Position numbers and translations under genes: made by a program. A DNA stretch of 64,000 nt from Parvularcula sp. BBD 1991-13 (GTDB taxonomy: Bacteria; Pseudomonadota; Alphaproteobacteria; Caulobacterales; Parvularculaceae), in assembly GCA_001657385.1 (NCBI GenBank), contig LYSZ01000009.1, positions 62,001 through 126,000 of the forward strand. Reading direction: 5' to 3'. A model generated the notes under the pieces. That model worked only from the letters and a program-made list of their open reading frames with translations, did not search any database and had not been told where the DNA came from. The stretch's first letter is position 1. The number at the start of each line of letters is the position of its first letter. Below, in pieces: positions 8,695 to 17,589 of the stretch.

Positions 8695-10650
8695 TCAGTT
8701 CGTCGCCGTGACCACCGGCCCCGCCGCCGGCTCCTGGCCGGTAAAGCGCAGCTCCATGATCCAGTCGCGGGTGGTCTGCACCTCGAAGGGACCGCCGTCG
8801 ATCGACAGGAAGGAGTTCCCCGTCGGCGTCTCGAAGGCGTCGATCGAATCGATCGCCACCAGCGGGTCCAGACCCGTCGGTCCTTCCTGACCGTCTTTCA
8901 CCTCGAGCACGAGGAAAACGTCCTTGTCCGGATTTTCCTGCAGGGCCTGGCTCAGTTTGTTGCTCAGGACCGTCGGGTTGTGGTAATAGTCCGGCGTCAG
9001 ATCGTTATCCTGTCCCACGAAATCATGGGTGCTCGAAAAGCGCAGGTCCGTGTCCAGCGTGGCGGTAAGCCCGTCGGCGCTGACCTCGCCAAGGACGAGG
9101 GAGGCTTCCTCGAACAGCGGAATGAACGATGCGTCCACATGCGCCGTGTGATAGAGGCCGGTCGTCAACTGCGAGCCGCTTTGCAGGATTTCGAGCACTT
9201 CCGCGCCCGAGAACCGCGAGGCGTAGATCACATTGTCCTGCTCGCCGACAAAGCCGGAACCGAGAAAATCGACAACCGCGCCCACATTCAGCGAAACGTC
9301 GGTGTTGACAACAAGATCGACCGGGCTGCTCGTTCCGGCGAAGACCGGAACGGAAAAGCCGGGGAAGAGTTCGAAGGCGTCTTCGAAGGATTTGAAACTC
9401 CAGAATTCCTCGGCGAATGTCTGCTGGCCGAAGATATCGCCGATCTGGGCCGTGAACGAAACGCTGGTCGAGGGCACCGGCGATCCGTCCGTCGCCTCCA
9501 GGCGAATATCGTAAAGCCCGCGCGGCGCCGGGATCTGATAGGCGCCGTCGAGAATGCTGGTTTCAGGCGTGAACAGGTTGAGGCTGCCGTCCGGCGCGAC
9601 GAACAGGCGCGTCGTGCCGGAAAAACCCTCGCTCAGCAAACGGCCGCTGAAACGGCTGATCGCCTGCACGCTGGCGCCCGACACCGGCGCGCCGTCGCCC
9701 TGCGTCACCTCTCCCTCGATCACGCTGAAGACCCAGTGGAAAGGAATGTCGCCCGGCTGCAACGCGCCGGGCCCGGAAGACGCCGAACCTTCGGGATAGA
9801 CAAAAGACGACCAGGAAATATCGTCCGTATGCAGCGTGCGCGTGCCGGCTTCGGCCCCGGCATCGTCAATGTCGATGAAGGGGAACATGGTCGACCCGGT
9901 GCCGTCGGTCGAGGAAATCTGGTTGATCAGGGTGTGCGACAGGCTGTGGGAATGGCCGAACTCGTGAACCGCCACCGCCTGAACGTCCACCTCGCGGAAG
10001 GGCTGGCCGGCCGAATCGCTGGGTCCGATTCCCCAGATGATCCCGGCGCCAAGGGCGTCCCCATACTGAACATCGTTGTCGAGGATCGTCCCTGCTGCGT
10101 AATCGCCGGCGGGAAATTCGATATCCCCGTCGCCGTCGGCGTCGAAACAGGTGTCGCGCCCCTCCGCGGCGGGATCGAAAACGTCGCTGTCGCCGTCGCC
10201 GTCAATGTCGTCGCCCGGCACGAACGTCGTCTCGTCGACGAGGGATGTGGAGGGCGAGCTGGCCAGCGCGGTAAAGCCCGGCGGCGTCTCCCATGTCAGC
10301 TCGTTGATGAAGTCGAAGCTGCGCGGGCCGTTGCCGATGGCGCGGATCGACGTGATGTTGAATTCGATATACGAGGTGCGAATGTCGTTCCACTGATCAA
10401 AGGCGGTCTGCATTTCCTCGGCCAGCACCGTCGGAGAGATTTCCTGCGCCGTGCCGAGATTGGCGGGCCGGTCCTCGACCGTGTAGGAAATGCTTACGCA
10501 CCGGTCGTCCCAGACAATCGGAACAACGTCCGCATCCTGAAATCCCGGAAATGTCTGTTCCGGCAGAAGGTCGATCTGTTCAAGCCGGCCGCCGGCGTAA
10601 GCCTGCGTGGCGAGCGCCGTCGCGGCGGCGCAAAGCATAAGTCGTTTCAT
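8695..10650 (-). CDS. secreted matrixin-like zinc metalloprotease
   Basis: A 651-residue exported protein with a signal peptide (MKRLMLCAAATALATQAYAG, cleavage near residue 19). The N-terminal catalytic part shows VHEFGHSHSLSH at 228-239: H229, E230, H233 and H239 give the HExxHxxxxxH zinc site of metzincins, but the usual glycine at the third position after H233 is serine. Two Asp-rich D-x-DGDGD stretches (about 148-157 and 170-177) resemble calcium-binding loops. An N-terminal segment with an invariant-looking Cys (C51) could act as a cysteine switch, which is inference. The remaining about 400 residues probably form carboxypeptidase-regulatory-like and other beta domains. An AGGAG ribosome site precedes the ATG at 10650. 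Fifty bases downstream of a small exported protein with which it forms a two-gene unit ending in a terminator. Confidence 0.8.
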   Translation of the reverse strand: MKRLMLCAAATALATQAYAGGRLEQIDLLPEQTFPGFQDADVVPIVWDDRCVSISYTVEDRPANLGTAQEISPTVLAEEMQTAFDQWNDIRTSYIEFNITSIRAIGNGPRSFDFINELTWETPPGFTALASSPSTSLVDETTFVPGDDIDGDGDSDVFDPAAEGRDTCFDADGDGDIEFPAGDYAAGTILDNDVQYGDALGAGIIWGIGPSDSAGQPFREVDVQAVAVHEFGHSHSLSHTLINQISSTDGTGSTMFPFIDIDDAGAEAGTRTLHTDDISWSSFVYPEGSASSGPGALQPGDIPFHWVFSVIEGEVTQGDGAPVSGASVQAISRFSGRLLSEGFSGTTRLFVAPDGSLNLFTPETSILDGAYQIPAPRGLYDIRLEATDGSPVPSTSVSFTAQIGDIFGQQTFAEEFWSFKSFEDAFELFPGFSVPVFAGTSSPVDLVVNTDVSLNVGAVVDFLGSGFVGEQDNVIYASRFSGAEVLEILQSGSQLTTGLYHTAHVDASFIPLFEEASLVLGEVSADGLTATLDTDLRFSSTHDFVGQDNDLTPDYYHNPTVLSNKLSQALQENPDKDVFLVLEVKDGQEGPTGLDPLVAIDSIDAFETPTGNSFLSIDGGPFEVQTTRDWIMELRFTGQEPAAGPVVTATN

Positions 10651-10700
10651 TCAATGCTCCTGATGAAAATGGAAAGGTCGGCGTTGACGTCGAAAGGGGA

Positions 10701-11249
10701 TCAGCGGTCGGCGGCCTCGCCGCTTGCGCGGGCCCTGACATTCGCTTCCACAGCCTTGCGGATGCGATCCTTGGCGGCTTCGAGCGACACCATGTCGCCG
10801 CTGCCGTCCGGCAGGCGCACGGCCTTGCCGTCCGGGGTGTCGATCACCGTCGACGCGCCTTGCGAGAAGCCGACGATCTGCGCGCCGACGGGGCCGTCAT
10901 CGGCGGTGAGGAACATCAGCACTTCCTGTCCTTTCGTGAAGACGGGCGCGCCGGGCCAGGTCTCGGCCAGCTTGAACTTTCCATTGATCCGGACGCCGCC
11001 CGGCGTCGCCACGGTGACGCTGGGGCCGGCCTCGCCCAACACTTCGTCCGACACCGAGAATGTGGTCATGGTGTATAGTCCGTGTTCGGTTTCGGCCGAA
11101 TGCTGCTCGACCGCTTCGCCGACGACGATGGCGGCGGACCGGTCGACCATCGCCGCCAGATCCATCCTGACAAGCGACGTCGCGGATGCGGACAGCGCGG
11201 CCCCCATGGCGCCGGCGGCTGCTAGAAACATAACAACAGTACGTCTCAT
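10701..11249 (-). CDS. small exported protein paired with the matrixin
   Basis: 182 residues with a signal peptide (MRRTVVMFLAAAGAMGA..., cleavage near SASA-T). The mature part is predicted beta-rich: MDLAAMVDRSAAIVVGEAV, then YTMTTFSVSDEVLG, VTVATPGGVRINGKF, and KGQEVLMFLT. This layout resembles a family of unassigned exported proteins that I recall being encoded beside secreted matrixins; that recollection needs a search. The ATG at 11249 (GGAG twelve bases upstream) is preferred because the longer open frame adds an Arg-rich non-signal stretch in front of a clean signal peptide. First gene of the matrixin unit; possible roles are chaperone, propeptide or inhibitor, none shown. Confidence 0.65.
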   Translation of the reverse strand: MRRTVVMFLAAAGAMGAALSASATSLVRMDLAAMVDRSAAIVVGEAVEQHSAETEHGLYTMTTFSVSDEVLGEAGPSVTVATPGGVRINGKFKLAETWPGAPVFTKGQEVLMFLTADDGPVGAQIVGFSQGASTVIDTPDGKAVRLPDGSGDMVSLEAAKDRIRKAVEANVRARASGEAADR

Positions 11250-11855
11250 ACTTTCTATTTCTCCTGCGATGATAATGGCGCAAACCGCGCGTGATGCGCA
11301 AAGCTGCGGGCAGGCAAAGCGTATAGGCGTTAGGCGTATAGGCGTGCAGCTTGTTCCCGCTTCGCTGCGCCCTGGAGACGCGAAACGGTCAAGGCGCGAC
11401 GCTACCAAGAAGCAAGCGGCGAGCGCAACGCCTCTCTATGAAATGTTACAATAAAAATATTGTTTTGCATCAGCGAAAAACAAAAGAAATATCAGGTTAT
11501 ATTTATTCAACGATAATGTTCCTAGTATAGTTATGTGATCACATAACATATATTGGAAACAAAATTTTAATCCTGATCAAGGCCTGCGCCCCCGGTTCAG
11601 CCGCACACGGACCAGCGCAAGAAGACCCCGGACGGGCGCACGCAAAAACCTGCGCGGCGGCCTGCCCGAGGATATGGACGATGGTTTAGGCGAAGGCCTG
11701 CGCGGCGATCTGGACGGCGTTCCGTACGCGAAACGCCTCGCCGGTGCGGCTCGACGGCGCGCGGTTTCATCGGCTGACCGCCGCGGGCGGCGCCAAACAG
11801 GGGCGGGATGAGGGGCGCCGGCGGCGGCGGGATGCGAGGCCGTCGCGCCCTGCGG
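11250..11855. other. 606-bp non-coding region with an AT-rich block
   Basis: Upstream of the matrixin unit. 11319-11345 has a 12-bp direct repeat (GCGTATAGGCGT twice, 3 bp apart). 11449-11580 is strikingly AT-rich against the GC-rich background and holds an 18-bp perfect palindrome. 11581-11855 is ordinary GC-rich DNA with repeated CCTGCGCGGCG motifs and no supported gene. The matrixin promoter most likely lies in the AT-rich block. Confidence 0.6.
11530..11547. promoter_or_regulatory. perfect 18-bp palindrome, candidate operator
   Basis: GTTATGTGATCACATAAC reads identically on both strands. It sits in the AT-rich block 281 bp upstream of the small exported partner of the matrixin. The symmetry and composition are those of a dimeric helix-turn-helix regulator site; the core TGTGATCACA resembles two CRP/FNR half sites without the usual spacer, so the regulator class is unknown. 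Confidence 0.55.
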
Positions 11856-13262
11856 TCAGTCGCGCCCGAAGAGCTCGAGCGCGCCGAGCGTCATGGCGTG
11901 GACGCCGGTTTTCAGGGTCGGCTCAGGGATCGGCGCGAAGAACGGCGAATGGTTCGCCGGCGGCGCCGGGGCGCGCCCTTCCCGGGCGGCGCGCATGGCC
12001 TCGGGATCGTTGCCGCCGGTCCAGAAAATCAGGGTCGGGACGTCCTCGCGCGTGCGCGCGAAGCGGCTGAAGTCCTCTCCGCCCATGCTCGGCGGGCGTT
12101 CATACACCCGCTCCGCGCCGAGGGACTCGCGGATCGCGGCCATGACCCGTTCGGTCATCTCCGGGTCGTTGTATGTCGACGGGGTGTAATCGCTCTCGAT
12201 ACGGACTTCCGGCATGAGGTCCTCTGGCAATCCGGCCGAGCGGGCCTGCGCCTCGGCGATGCGGCGGATGCCGGCGAGCAGCCTTTCGCGCACGTCGTCC
12301 TCATAGGAACGTACGGTCAGTTGCAAATGCGCCTCGTCGGGGATGATGTTGTGCTTGTATCCCGCCTGAAAGGCGCCCACCGTGACGACGCCCGACGACA
12401 GGGGGTCAAGCTCGCGCGAGACCAGCGTTTGCAGGGCGTTCACGATCTGCGCGCCGATCACGATCGGGTCCTTGCCGAAATGCGGCGCCGAACCGTGCGC
12501 GCCGACGCCCTTGATAATGATGTCCACGCTGTCGACATTGGCGAGCGCATAGGCCGGGGTGTAGGTCACGTCCCCCGCCGCGTCCCACCCCGAGGTATGG
12601 GTGGCCAGTACGTAATCCGGCGTCGGGAACCGCTCGTAAAGGCCGTCCTCCAGCATCGCCAGCGCGCCGAGGCCGATTTCCTCCGCCGGCTGACCGATGA
12701 GCACCAGCGTGCCGGACCATTGACCCTTGAGGTCGACGAGCCGGCGCGCAGCGCCGATCAGCATCGCCATGTGGCTGTCATGGGCGCAGGCGTGCATCAC
12801 CGGCGCCTCCTGGCCCAGATAATCGACGCCCGTCGCCTTCGACGCATAGGAAAGGCCGGTCTTTTCCTCAAGCGGCAGCGCGTCCATGTCGCCGCGCAGC
12901 ATGACCGTCGGCCCGTCGCCGTTTTCCATCACCGCGACGAGGCCGTACCCGCCGACGCCGTCCAGAACGGCGCCCGCGTCGGCCTTGGCCTTTTTCCTGA
13001 CCCAGCGGTCGCCGACCCCGGTCGTCACCGTAAAGCCGAGGCTTTCAAGCTCCGCCGCCATGCGCGCCGCGCTTTCGCTCTCCTTGAAGGACAGTTCGGG
13101 GTTCTGGTGAAAGTGTTTGTACAGATCGAAGACATAGGGATAATCCGCGGCCACCGCATCGGCCAGATCGTCAGCAAGGTCGTCGGCTTGTGCGGCGGCG
13201 CCGAGGACCGCCCACGCCATGGCGCCCAGCATGGCTTTTTTAACGCCCGCGGAAATTTTCAT
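11856..13262 (-). CDS. secreted M20-family metallo-amidohydrolase
   Basis: 468 residues, signal peptide MKISAGVKKAMLGAMAWAVL followed by AAAQA-D, so periplasmic or exported. The M20D-type catalytic set is present: RGDMDALPLEE (about 123-133), HACAHDSH (157-164) with the metal-binding Cys/His, the catalytic pair in PAEEIG (E194, E195) and a late MGGEDFSRF with the last metal ligand; HNIIPDEAHLQLTVRS lies in the dimerisation region. Relatives cleave N-acyl amino acids or amidated substrates (hippurate hydrolase, AbgB-like). Two in-frame ATGs exist; AAAGGAGG is directly adjacent to the first (13271) but ten bases from the second (13262), so the second is chosen. Substrate cannot be told from sequence. 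Confidence 0.87.
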   Translation of the reverse strand: MKISAGVKKAMLGAMAWAVLGAAAQADDLADDLADAVAADYPYVFDLYKHFHQNPELSFKESESAARMAAELESLGFTVTTGVGDRWVRKKAKADAGAVLDGVGGYGLVAVMENGDGPTVMLRGDMDALPLEEKTGLSYASKATGVDYLGQEAPVMHACAHDSHMAMLIGAARRLVDLKGQWSGTLVLIGQPAEEIGLGALAMLEDGLYERFPTPDYVLATHTSGWDAAGDVTYTPAYALANVDSVDIIIKGVGAHGSAPHFGKDPIVIGAQIVNALQTLVSRELDPLSSGVVTVGAFQAGYKHNIIPDEAHLQLTVRSYEDDVRERLLAGIRRIAEAQARSAGLPEDLMPEVRIESDYTPSTYNDPEMTERVMAAIRESLGAERVYERPPSMGGEDFSRFARTREDVPTLIFWTGGNDPEAMRAAREGRAPAPPANHSPFFAPIPEPTLKTGVHAMTLGALELFGRD

Positions 13263-13388
13263 GATCGTCATCCCTCCTTTGCCGGCGTTACAACATAACA
13301 ACCTCACGGCGATCAGCGCCCGCCGGCCGGCGCCCTCATCGCCTGCTCGGACGGGAGTGTACCCTGTTCACGAAAATAGCAAACCCCG

Positions 13389-14360
13389 TCAGGCCGCCGC
13401 GAGCATGTCGTCGGTCAACGCCCATAACCGCCGGGCCGCCTCGTCGTCGCAGGCCCAGGGGCGCACCTGCGCGTGGCGGGGAGCGTCCTCGCCGCCTTCC
13501 CGGGCGATGTCGCAGTCTTCGCAATACTGTCCGCCATGGGCCTCGAGCATCGGGCTGACCGCGCACCACAGGGTCGTCGCCGCCCCCTGCTCCGGCGACT
13601 TGAACATGTTCCGCGCGCGTTCCGAAAGCTCGCCGCCTTCGTCATACCAGCCCAGGGCGACCATCTCCTCCATGTCGAGATAGCGCTGCAACGGCGTCAC
13701 GATCCCGCCGGGGTGAACGGAAAACGCGCGTACGCCTTCCCCGGACAGACGCCGGTTCAACTCGCGGGCGAACAGCGCGTTCGCGGTTTTAGACTGTCCG
13801 TACGCGATCCATTTGTCGTAGGGCTCGTTGACGAAATGCGGATCGTCCCAGCGGATCGGCGACAGCCGGTGCCCGAGGGAGGACAGGCATACGACGCGGG
13901 CGCCGTCCGCGTTTTTCAGATAGGGCGTCAGTTCGTTGGTCAAGACGAAATGACCGATGTGATTGATGGCGAATTGCGCTTCCCAGTTGGCGCCGATGCG
14001 GCTCTCGGGACACGCCATGACGCCGGCATTGTTGATCAGGAGGTGGATTTTGTCATGATCGCCAGCGACATCGGCGGAAAAATTCTCGATGCTGACGAGG
14101 TCGGCGAGGTCCAGGGGCATGACCGTGACGCGCCCCGGCACGCCCGCCACCGCCGCCCGCGCCGTCTCGACGCGCCGCGCCGGCACGATGACCGCCGCGC
14201 CGGCGGAGGCGAGCGCGCGCGTCGTCTCCAGTCCGATCCCCGAATAGCCGCCGGTGACGACCGCTGTCTTGCCGTCGAGGCTGACGCCCGCCATCACTTC
14301 GGCCGCCGTCGTGCGGGCGTCAAAGCCCGACCCGATTGGGTGTTGATCGTTCGCCGCCAT
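13389..14360 (-). CDS. SDR-family oxidoreductase (retinol-dehydrogenase/WWOX-like)
   Basis: NAD(P)-dependent short-chain dehydrogenase, 323 residues, longer than the classical 250. Cofactor loop TGGYSGIG at 36-43, NNAG at 110-113, and the catalytic pair Y187/K191 in YGQSK with S in LSSLGHRLSP. HPGGIVTP follows. The C-terminal 60 residues hold two cysteines (YCEDCD) and an acidic/basic tail typical of the retinol-dehydrogenase-like branch. The ATG at 14360 is preceded by GGAAGGACAGGAC; the upstream extension to 14441 overlaps a palindromic intergenic repeat and is rejected. The substrate is unknown. Confidence 0.87.
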   Translation of the reverse strand: MAANDQHPIGSGFDARTTAAEVMAGVSLDGKTAVVTGGYSGIGLETTRALASAGAAVIVPARRVETARAAVAGVPGRVTVMPLDLADLVSIENFSADVAGDHDKIHLLINNAGVMACPESRIGANWEAQFAINHIGHFVLTNELTPYLKNADGARVVCLSSLGHRLSPIRWDDPHFVNEPYDKWIAYGQSKTANALFARELNRRLSGEGVRAFSVHPGGIVTPLQRYLDMEEMVALGWYDEGGELSERARNMFKSPEQGAATTLWCAVSPMLEAHGGQYCEDCDIAREGGEDAPRHAQVRPWACDDEAARRLWALTDDMLAAA

Positions 14361-14424
14361 GTCCTGTCCTTCCAGAGGTTGCATCCGCGGCGCCGGCGAC
14401 GCCGCGCTTTCTGCCGCGCTTTCC

Positions 14425-14530
14425 AGAGCGGGTTGCAGCAAAAGCGGATCGCCGGTTTTGCGTCCGCAACGCGCTCAAACAAAAACTCAGAGCCGTTTGG
14501 ATGAATCAGATGGACTTGTAAACGGCTCTA
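14425..14530. repeat. candidate dispersed palindromic intergenic element
   Basis: Between the two SDR genes. An inverted repeat AGAGCCGTTT (14489-14498) / AAACGGCTCT (14520-14529) flanks a 21-nt loop with GATGAATCAGATGG, and the left part (CCAGAGCGGGTTGCAGC...GGTTTTGCGTC...CTCAAACAAAAACT) recalls the composite palindromic repeats scattered in alphaproteobacterial genomes. The right arm includes the stop codon of the downstream-lying SDR gene. Resemblance is from memory; a genome-wide search is needed. Confidence 0.45.
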
Positions 14531-15310
14531 AATCGCCGGCAGGGAACAATAGGCGACGCCGCCGTCGACGGCGAGGGTGTCGCCGACCACGTAATCGCCG
14601 GCCCGCGAAGCGAGAAACACCGCCGCCCCGGCCATATCCTCGTCGCGGCCGATGCGCCGCGCCGGCACCATCGACGCCACCGCGTCGGCCTGATCGCGAG
14701 CGGCCTTGTTCATTTCCGAGGCGAACGCGCCGGGCGCAATCCCGCTCACGGCGATGTGATCGCGGATCAGCCGCGCGGCCATGCGGCGGGTCAGGTGGAT
14801 CATCCCCGCCTTGGACGCCTGATAGGAATAGGTCTCCCAGGGGTTAATTCGTATACCGTCTATCGACGCGATATTGACGACCTTGGCGGGCCGCGCCGCG
14901 CTCGCGGCGGCCTTCAGCGCGCCGTGCAGCATCTGCGTCAGGAAGAACGGCGACTTGACGTTGAGGGTCATCACCTTGTCCCAGCCGGCCTCGGGGAATT
15001 CCTCGAACGGCGCGCCCCAGGCCGCGCCGGCGTTGTTGACGAGGATGTCGAGGGACGTCTCGCGCGCCAGGAATTCGTCCGTCAGCGCGCGGCATCCGTC
15101 GAGCGTGGAAAGATCGTGCGGCAGGGAAACGCAAGGGCCGGTTCCGGAAAGCTCTTCGGCGGCCTGATCGCAGGCCGGCGCCTTGCGCGCCGTGATGTAG
15201 ACCCTCGCCCCCTGCTCCAGGAAACCCTGCGCGATCATCCGGCCGATCCCGCGCGAGCCGCCGGTCACCAGCGCGACCCGGCCTTCCAGGGAGAAAAGGT
15301 CTTTCATCAT
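14528..15310 (-). CDS. SDR-family oxidoreductase (3-oxoacyl-ACP reductase/RhlG-like)
   Basis: Classical SDR of 260 residues. Cofactor loop TGGSRGIG at 17-24, NNAG at 92-95, catalytic S149 in NIASIDG and Y163/K167 in YSYQASK. The N-terminal SLEGRVALVTGG and the C-terminal GDTLAVDGGVAYCSLPAI are close to the RhlG-like and FabG-like subgroup, which often reduce beta-keto acyl chains or other carbonyls. Two adjacent ATGs (15310, 15307) make the start ambiguous by one codon. It follows metG and the NTF2-like lipoprotein on the same strand; the next gene is another SDR, from which it is separated by the palindromic element. Confidence 0.87.
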   Translation of the reverse strand: MMKDLFSLEGRVALVTGGSRGIGRMIAQGFLEQGARVYITARKAPACDQAAEELSGTGPCVSLPHDLSTLDGCRALTDEFLARETSLDILVNNAGAAWGAPFEEFPEAGWDKVMTLNVKSPFFLTQMLHGALKAAASAARPAKVVNIASIDGIRINPWETYSYQASKAGMIHLTRRMAARLIRDHIAVSGIAPGAFASEMNKAARDQADAVASMVPARRIGRDEDMAGAAVFLASRAGDYVVGDTLAVDGGVAYCSLPAI

Positions 15311-15401
15311 GTCTCGGCTTCCTTCGTGCTTGCCTGTGCGCCCCTCAATAACAGGAGAAAAAACGCCGCGCCAAGAACCGGACGCAGCCGCGCGGCCCCG
15401 C

Positions 15402-15872
15402 TCAGGTCTGCGGCGGGAAGTACCAGAAGCGTTTCACCTTGCCGTCCGCGATCTCGTAGACGACGAAAGAAGACTGGCTCTTGCGCTCGCCGTCCTCTTC
15501 CCAGACGGCCCTTTCGACGGCGGAAACATAGGCGCCGTTGACGGCGATGTTCTCAAGGCTGGAGCGCACGCTGGGGAACCGCTCGAAATAGAGCACCAGT
15601 TCGTCGTAGAGCTGGTCCGCGCTGGAGGTGATGACGCTCGTTCCCTCGCCGGAGATTTCGAGCCACGTCACGTCGTCGCGCCAGAAGCCGCGCATGCGGT
15701 CCGGATCGTGGTCGTTGAACGCCTCGACAAGGCCGATCACCGCCTCCGCGCCCTCGCCCACCGGCGCCGCCGGCTTGGCCCGTTCCGCGTCGGGCGCGCA
15801 GGCCGCCGCGCCGATCGCCATCCACGCCAGCGCCAGGACGCCGGCCATACGCGCCGTGATGGACTTTTTCAT
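15402..15872 (-). CDS. NTF2/SnoaL-like lipoprotein
   Basis: 156 residues. The N-terminus is an export signal (MKKSITARMAGVLALAWMAI) with a cysteine after GAAA, which suggests a lipoprotein although the -3 position is not an ideal lipobox residue. The mature domain EAVIGLVEAFNDHDPDRM, FWRDDVTWLEI, ENIAVNGAYVSAVERAVW and KVKRFWYFPP is the cone-shaped NTF2-like fold used by SnoaL and limonene-epoxide-hydrolase relatives for small-molecule binding. The ATG at 15872 lies ten bases after the metG stop with a GGAG-type site in the metG end, so it is probably in the metG operon. Ligand or enzymatic role unknown. Confidence 0.7.
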   Translation of the reverse strand: MKKSITARMAGVLALAWMAIGAAACAPDAERAKPAAPVGEGAEAVIGLVEAFNDHDPDRMRGFWRDDVTWLEISGEGTSVITSSADQLYDELVLYFERFPSVRSSLENIAVNGAYVSAVERAVWEEDGERKSQSSFVVYEIADGKVKRFWYFPPQT

Positions 15873-15882
15873 GCCCCGCTCC

Positions 15883-17589
15883 TTATTCCGCGCCAAACCG
15901 CGCCCGCCAGGATTCAATCTCGTCATCCTCGATCTTCTTAAACAACACCTCCGGCGGGGAGAAGGGCTCGCCGCCCCGGAACCGGGAGAGCGCCGCCGCG
16001 GCCCCCTCGGGCCAGCGCGCCGCCGTCTCGGGGTCGAGACCGAATATCGCCGCCATCCGGTCGGCCGTGAACGGAATAACCGGCCGCGACAGGGCGGCGA
16101 AAAGCGCGATCAGGTTGAGCGCGCAGCGCACGGAGGCCGCCGCCGCGGCCTCGTCCTGTTTGATCGTCGTCCATGGGGCGGCGGTCTGGAGATATTCGTT
16201 GCCGGCGACCCAGATCGCGCGCAGCTCGACGAACGCCTTGCGGAACTCCATCGCTTCGAGACAGGCGGTATAATCGGCGATGCGCCGGTCAAGCTCGGCC
16301 GTCAGCGCCGCCTCCGCCTCGCCATAGGCGCCCGCCTGCGGCACCGCCTCGCCAAACCGCGCCTTGCAGAACCGCGTGATCCGGTTGACGAAATTGCCGA
16401 GGACGTCGGCGAGATCCTTGTTCACGACGCCCGCGAACTGTTCCAGCGTAAAAGAGGAATCATCGCTTTCCGGCGCATTGGCCATCAGGTGCCAGCGCCA
16501 GTAGTCAGCGGGCAGAATGTCCAGCGCCTGATCCATGAACACGCCGCGCCCCTGGCTGGTGGAGAACTTGCCGCCGTACCAGGTGAGCCAGTTGAGGGAT
16601 TTCAACGTGTCGACCGTTTTCCAAGGCTCCTCCGAGCCGAGCAGCGTCGCCGGAAAACTGACGGTGTGAAAGGCGACGTTGTCCTTGCCCATGAACTGAA
16701 CGTAGCGCACGTCGCCAGCGCCCTTGTCGGTGCGCCACCAGCGTTCCCAGTCCGCGCCGGCCGCCGCGGCCCACTCCTGCGTCGCCGCGATATAGGCGAT
16801 GGGGGCGTCGAACCAGACGTAAAACACCTTGTTTTCGAAGCCGGGGCGGCGTTCGCCGTCCTTCATGACCGGCACGCCCCAGACAAGGTCGCGGGTGATC
16901 GAGCGGTCGCGCAGCCCCTCCGTCAGCCATTTGCGGGCGATGGACCGGGTCAGCGCCGGCCAGTCGGTCCGGGAGGCGACCCAGTCGGCGATGCGGTCCT
17001 GGAGCTTCGACTGGAGAAGATAGAGATGCTTGGTCTCGCGCACCTCGATATTGCGCGAGCCGGAAATCGCCGAATAGGGCTCCTTCAGCTCGATCGGATC
17101 GAGCAGGCGTCCGCAATTGTCGCACTGGTCGCCGCGCGCTTTTTCGTAGCCGCAATGGGGACAGGTTCCCTCCACATACCGGTCCGGCAGGAAGCGCTGG
17201 TCGTCGATGGAGTAGATCTGTTTGTCGACCCGCTCCTCGATCAGGCCGTTCTCCTCCAGGACGGCGGCGAAATGCTGGGTCAGGCGATGGTTGGCCGCGT
17301 TGGACGAGCGGCCGAAATGGTCGAAGGAAAGGCCGAAGGCCGCCCCGGCCCGGGCCTGAATGTCATGCTGCTCGCGGCAATAGTGCTGCACCGTCTGCCC
17401 GGCGGCGCGGGCGGCGAGCTCGGCCGGGGTGCCGTGTTCGTCGGTGGCGCAGATGAACAGGACCTCGCGTCCCCGCTGGCGCTGGAAGCGGGCGTAGACG
17501 TCGGCGGGCAGCATCGACCCCACCAGGTTGCCCAGGTGCTTCACGCCGTTGATATACGGCAACGCCGAGGTGATGAGCATTCTGTCCAT
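15883..17589 (-). CDS. metG: methionyl-tRNA synthetase
   Basis: Charges tRNA-Met. 568 residues, class I synthetase: HIGH-type motif HLGN at 18-21, four-cysteine zinc knuckle C143-x2-C146 ... C156-x2-C159, and the KMSKS-type loop present as KFSTS at 341-345. The anticodon-binding helical domain follows ([11 protein letters not shown]...). It ends without the C-terminal tRNA-binding/dimerisation domain found in E. coli MetG, as in many alphaproteobacteria. The ATG at 17589 is the only sensible start. Divergent from the TonB receptor at 17959; followed by the NTF2-like lipoprotein gene after ten bases. Confidence 0.96.
   Translation of the reverse strand: MDRMLITSALPYINGVKHLGNLVGSMLPADVYARFQRQRGREVLFICATDEHGTPAELAARAAGQTVQHYCREQHDIQARAGAAFGLSFDHFGRSSNAANHRLTQHFAAVLEENGLIEERVDKQIYSIDDQRFLPDRYVEGTCPHCGYEKARGDQCDNCGRLLDPIELKEPYSAISGSRNIEVRETKHLYLLQSKLQDRIADWVASRTDWPALTRSIARKWLTEGLRDRSITRDLVWGVPVMKDGERRPGFENKVFYVWFDAPIAYIAATQEWAAAAGADWERWWRTDKGAGDVRYVQFMGKDNVAFHTVSFPATLLGSEEPWKTVDTLKSLNWLTWYGGKFSTSQGRGVFMDQALDILPADYWRWHLMANAPESDDSSFTLEQFAGVVNKDLADVLGNFVNRITRFCKARFGEAVPQAGAYGEAEAALTAELDRRIADYTACLEAMEFRKAFVELRAIWVAGNEYLQTAAPWTTIKQDEAAAAASVRCALNLIALFAALSRPVIPFTADRMAAIFGLDPETAARWPEGAAAALSRFRGGEPFSPPEVLFKKIEDDEIESWRARFGAE

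Noticed and set aside
11530-11547. Palindrome as a CRP site
   Set aside because: The half sites TGTGA and TCACA abut without the six-base spacer needed for CRP/FNR; left as a generic operator.
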